Position numbers and translations under genes: made by a program. Shown piece by piece: positions 5,490 to 5,940 of a stretch of 5,940 bases of DNA. The DNA lies in assembly GCA_030628445.1 (NCBI GenBank), contig DAOVQV010000112.1, positions 1 through 5,940 of the forward strand, in the 5' to 3' direction. Each line of letters begins with the position of its first letter. The first letter of the stretch is position 1. This DNA comes from Phycisphaerae bacterium. Its GTDB lineage: Bacteria > Planctomycetota > Phycisphaerae > SM23-33. Under the pieces are notes generated by a model. It was given only the letters and a program-made list of their open reading frames with translations, was not told the DNA's origin and ran no database searches.

Positions 5490-5940
5490 ATGGGTAACAC
5501 GAAGCGCATTGGCTGTTTCCTGTGCGCACTGGCTGTATTGCTGCCCGTAGGCCCGGTTTGGGCAAGTACATTGATTACCACCTCGCCCGATTGGAACCAG
5601 CCGACTGCGCATGGCGTCGCCCGGGTACCCTAATTGGTGCTCCCCGACCGCAGCGGCGAATCTGATGGGCTGGTGGGAGGACCGGATGGGGTGCACGGGT
5701 CTGTCTGACGGGACGCTTCATACAGCCGTCCCGCCCAGTCCCGCCTATCCGGGCACGGCGGGTACCTGGCAGCAGGGGCTGTGGCACGACGGGACGATCG
5801 AGCTGGGGTGGCACATGGACACCAGCAACTGGAATACCAATAACGGGCCGTTTCCACCAGGTGGACTTGGGATGACACTGTCGCACATGATCGGCACGGG
5901 CATACAATTCTATTGCTCCTCGGGATACAACGATGTCGGG
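5490..5940 (+). CDS. Secreted C39-like cysteine-peptidase-fold protein, frameshifted, 3' truncated by the window
   Basis: The first frame starts at ATG 5490 with a signal peptide (K5, R6, hydrophobic 7-21, PVWA-S cleavage site) and continues to DWNQPTAHGVA before TAA at 5631-5633. The +1 frame continues without a stop from 5623 to the window end, reading GYPNWCSPTAAANLMGWWED and then a Trp/Gly-rich sequence. Skipping one base in the GCCCGGG run (5619-5625) joins them as NQPTAHGVAGYPNWCSPTAAANL. This resembles papain-like C39-type peptidases, with Q37 as possible oxyanion glutamine and C50 as possible nucleophile, and the later part has candidate histidines. Such proteins in Planctomycetota often end in a PEP-CTERM-type sorting signal, which would be outside the window. 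The protein is predicted to be exported. The extra base may be an assembly error, a true pseudogene lesion, or, less likely, programmed +1 slippage. If unrepaired, only a 47-residue product or a fragment starting at ATG 5611 could be made. Confidence 0.6.

Noticed and set aside
5189..5907. Several minus-strand frames of 82-156 codons opposite the leader and the secreted-protein gene
   Set aside because: All are Arg/Pro/Ser-rich with no motif, and the plus strand holds a signal peptide and a coherent reading across the frameshift.

Overview
The window looks like a chromosomal piece of a Gram-negative bacterium of the Planctomycetota type (perhaps Phycisphaerae or a related uncultured class). 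This is an inference from protein style: a TPR protein tail ending in an LYEAGKAYHE-like motif, a WaaA with a GGSDMIEAAALGKP signature, a short MazG-like protein, and a secreted Cys-protease-like protein of a kind I associate with this phylum. The DNA is fairly GC-rich. No rRNA, tRNA, CRISPR array, insertion sequence or phage gene was seen.

Layout. Positions 1-188 hold the 3' end of a TPR protein (+). Positions 249-1610 encode a GltS/ESS-type sodium-coupled amino-acid transporter (+). Convergent to it, a four-gene minus-strand block is read from right to left: a 2[4Fe-4S] ferredoxin (3855-3685), a MazG-like nucleotide pyrophosphohydrolase (3540-3277), the Kdo transferase WaaA/KdtA (3212-1845), and a small single-pass membrane protein (1885-1625). 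The last is absent from ordinary start-codon searches because its best start is CTG, and it overlaps the end of waaA. Divergent from the ferredoxin, a PHP-domain phosphoesterase (4120-5019, +) has a stem-loop with a T run just upstream. After a 470-base stretch without a gene, which carries a TATAAT box and several hairpins, a secreted protein starts at 5490 and runs off the window. Its reading frame is broken by a +1 shift near 5616-5625.

How the genes relate. WaaA belongs to lipid A/LPS core synthesis at the inner membrane, and the small membrane protein is probably co-translated with it. MazG-like and ferredoxin genes upstream are housekeeping proteins with no evident shared pathway with WaaA. 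The GltS-like transporter, PHP phosphatase and secreted protein look like independent units.

I see no clear new multi-gene system. The best leads are the CTG-started membrane microprotein, the long structured leader and frameshift of the secreted protein, and the insertion in the PHP active-site region.
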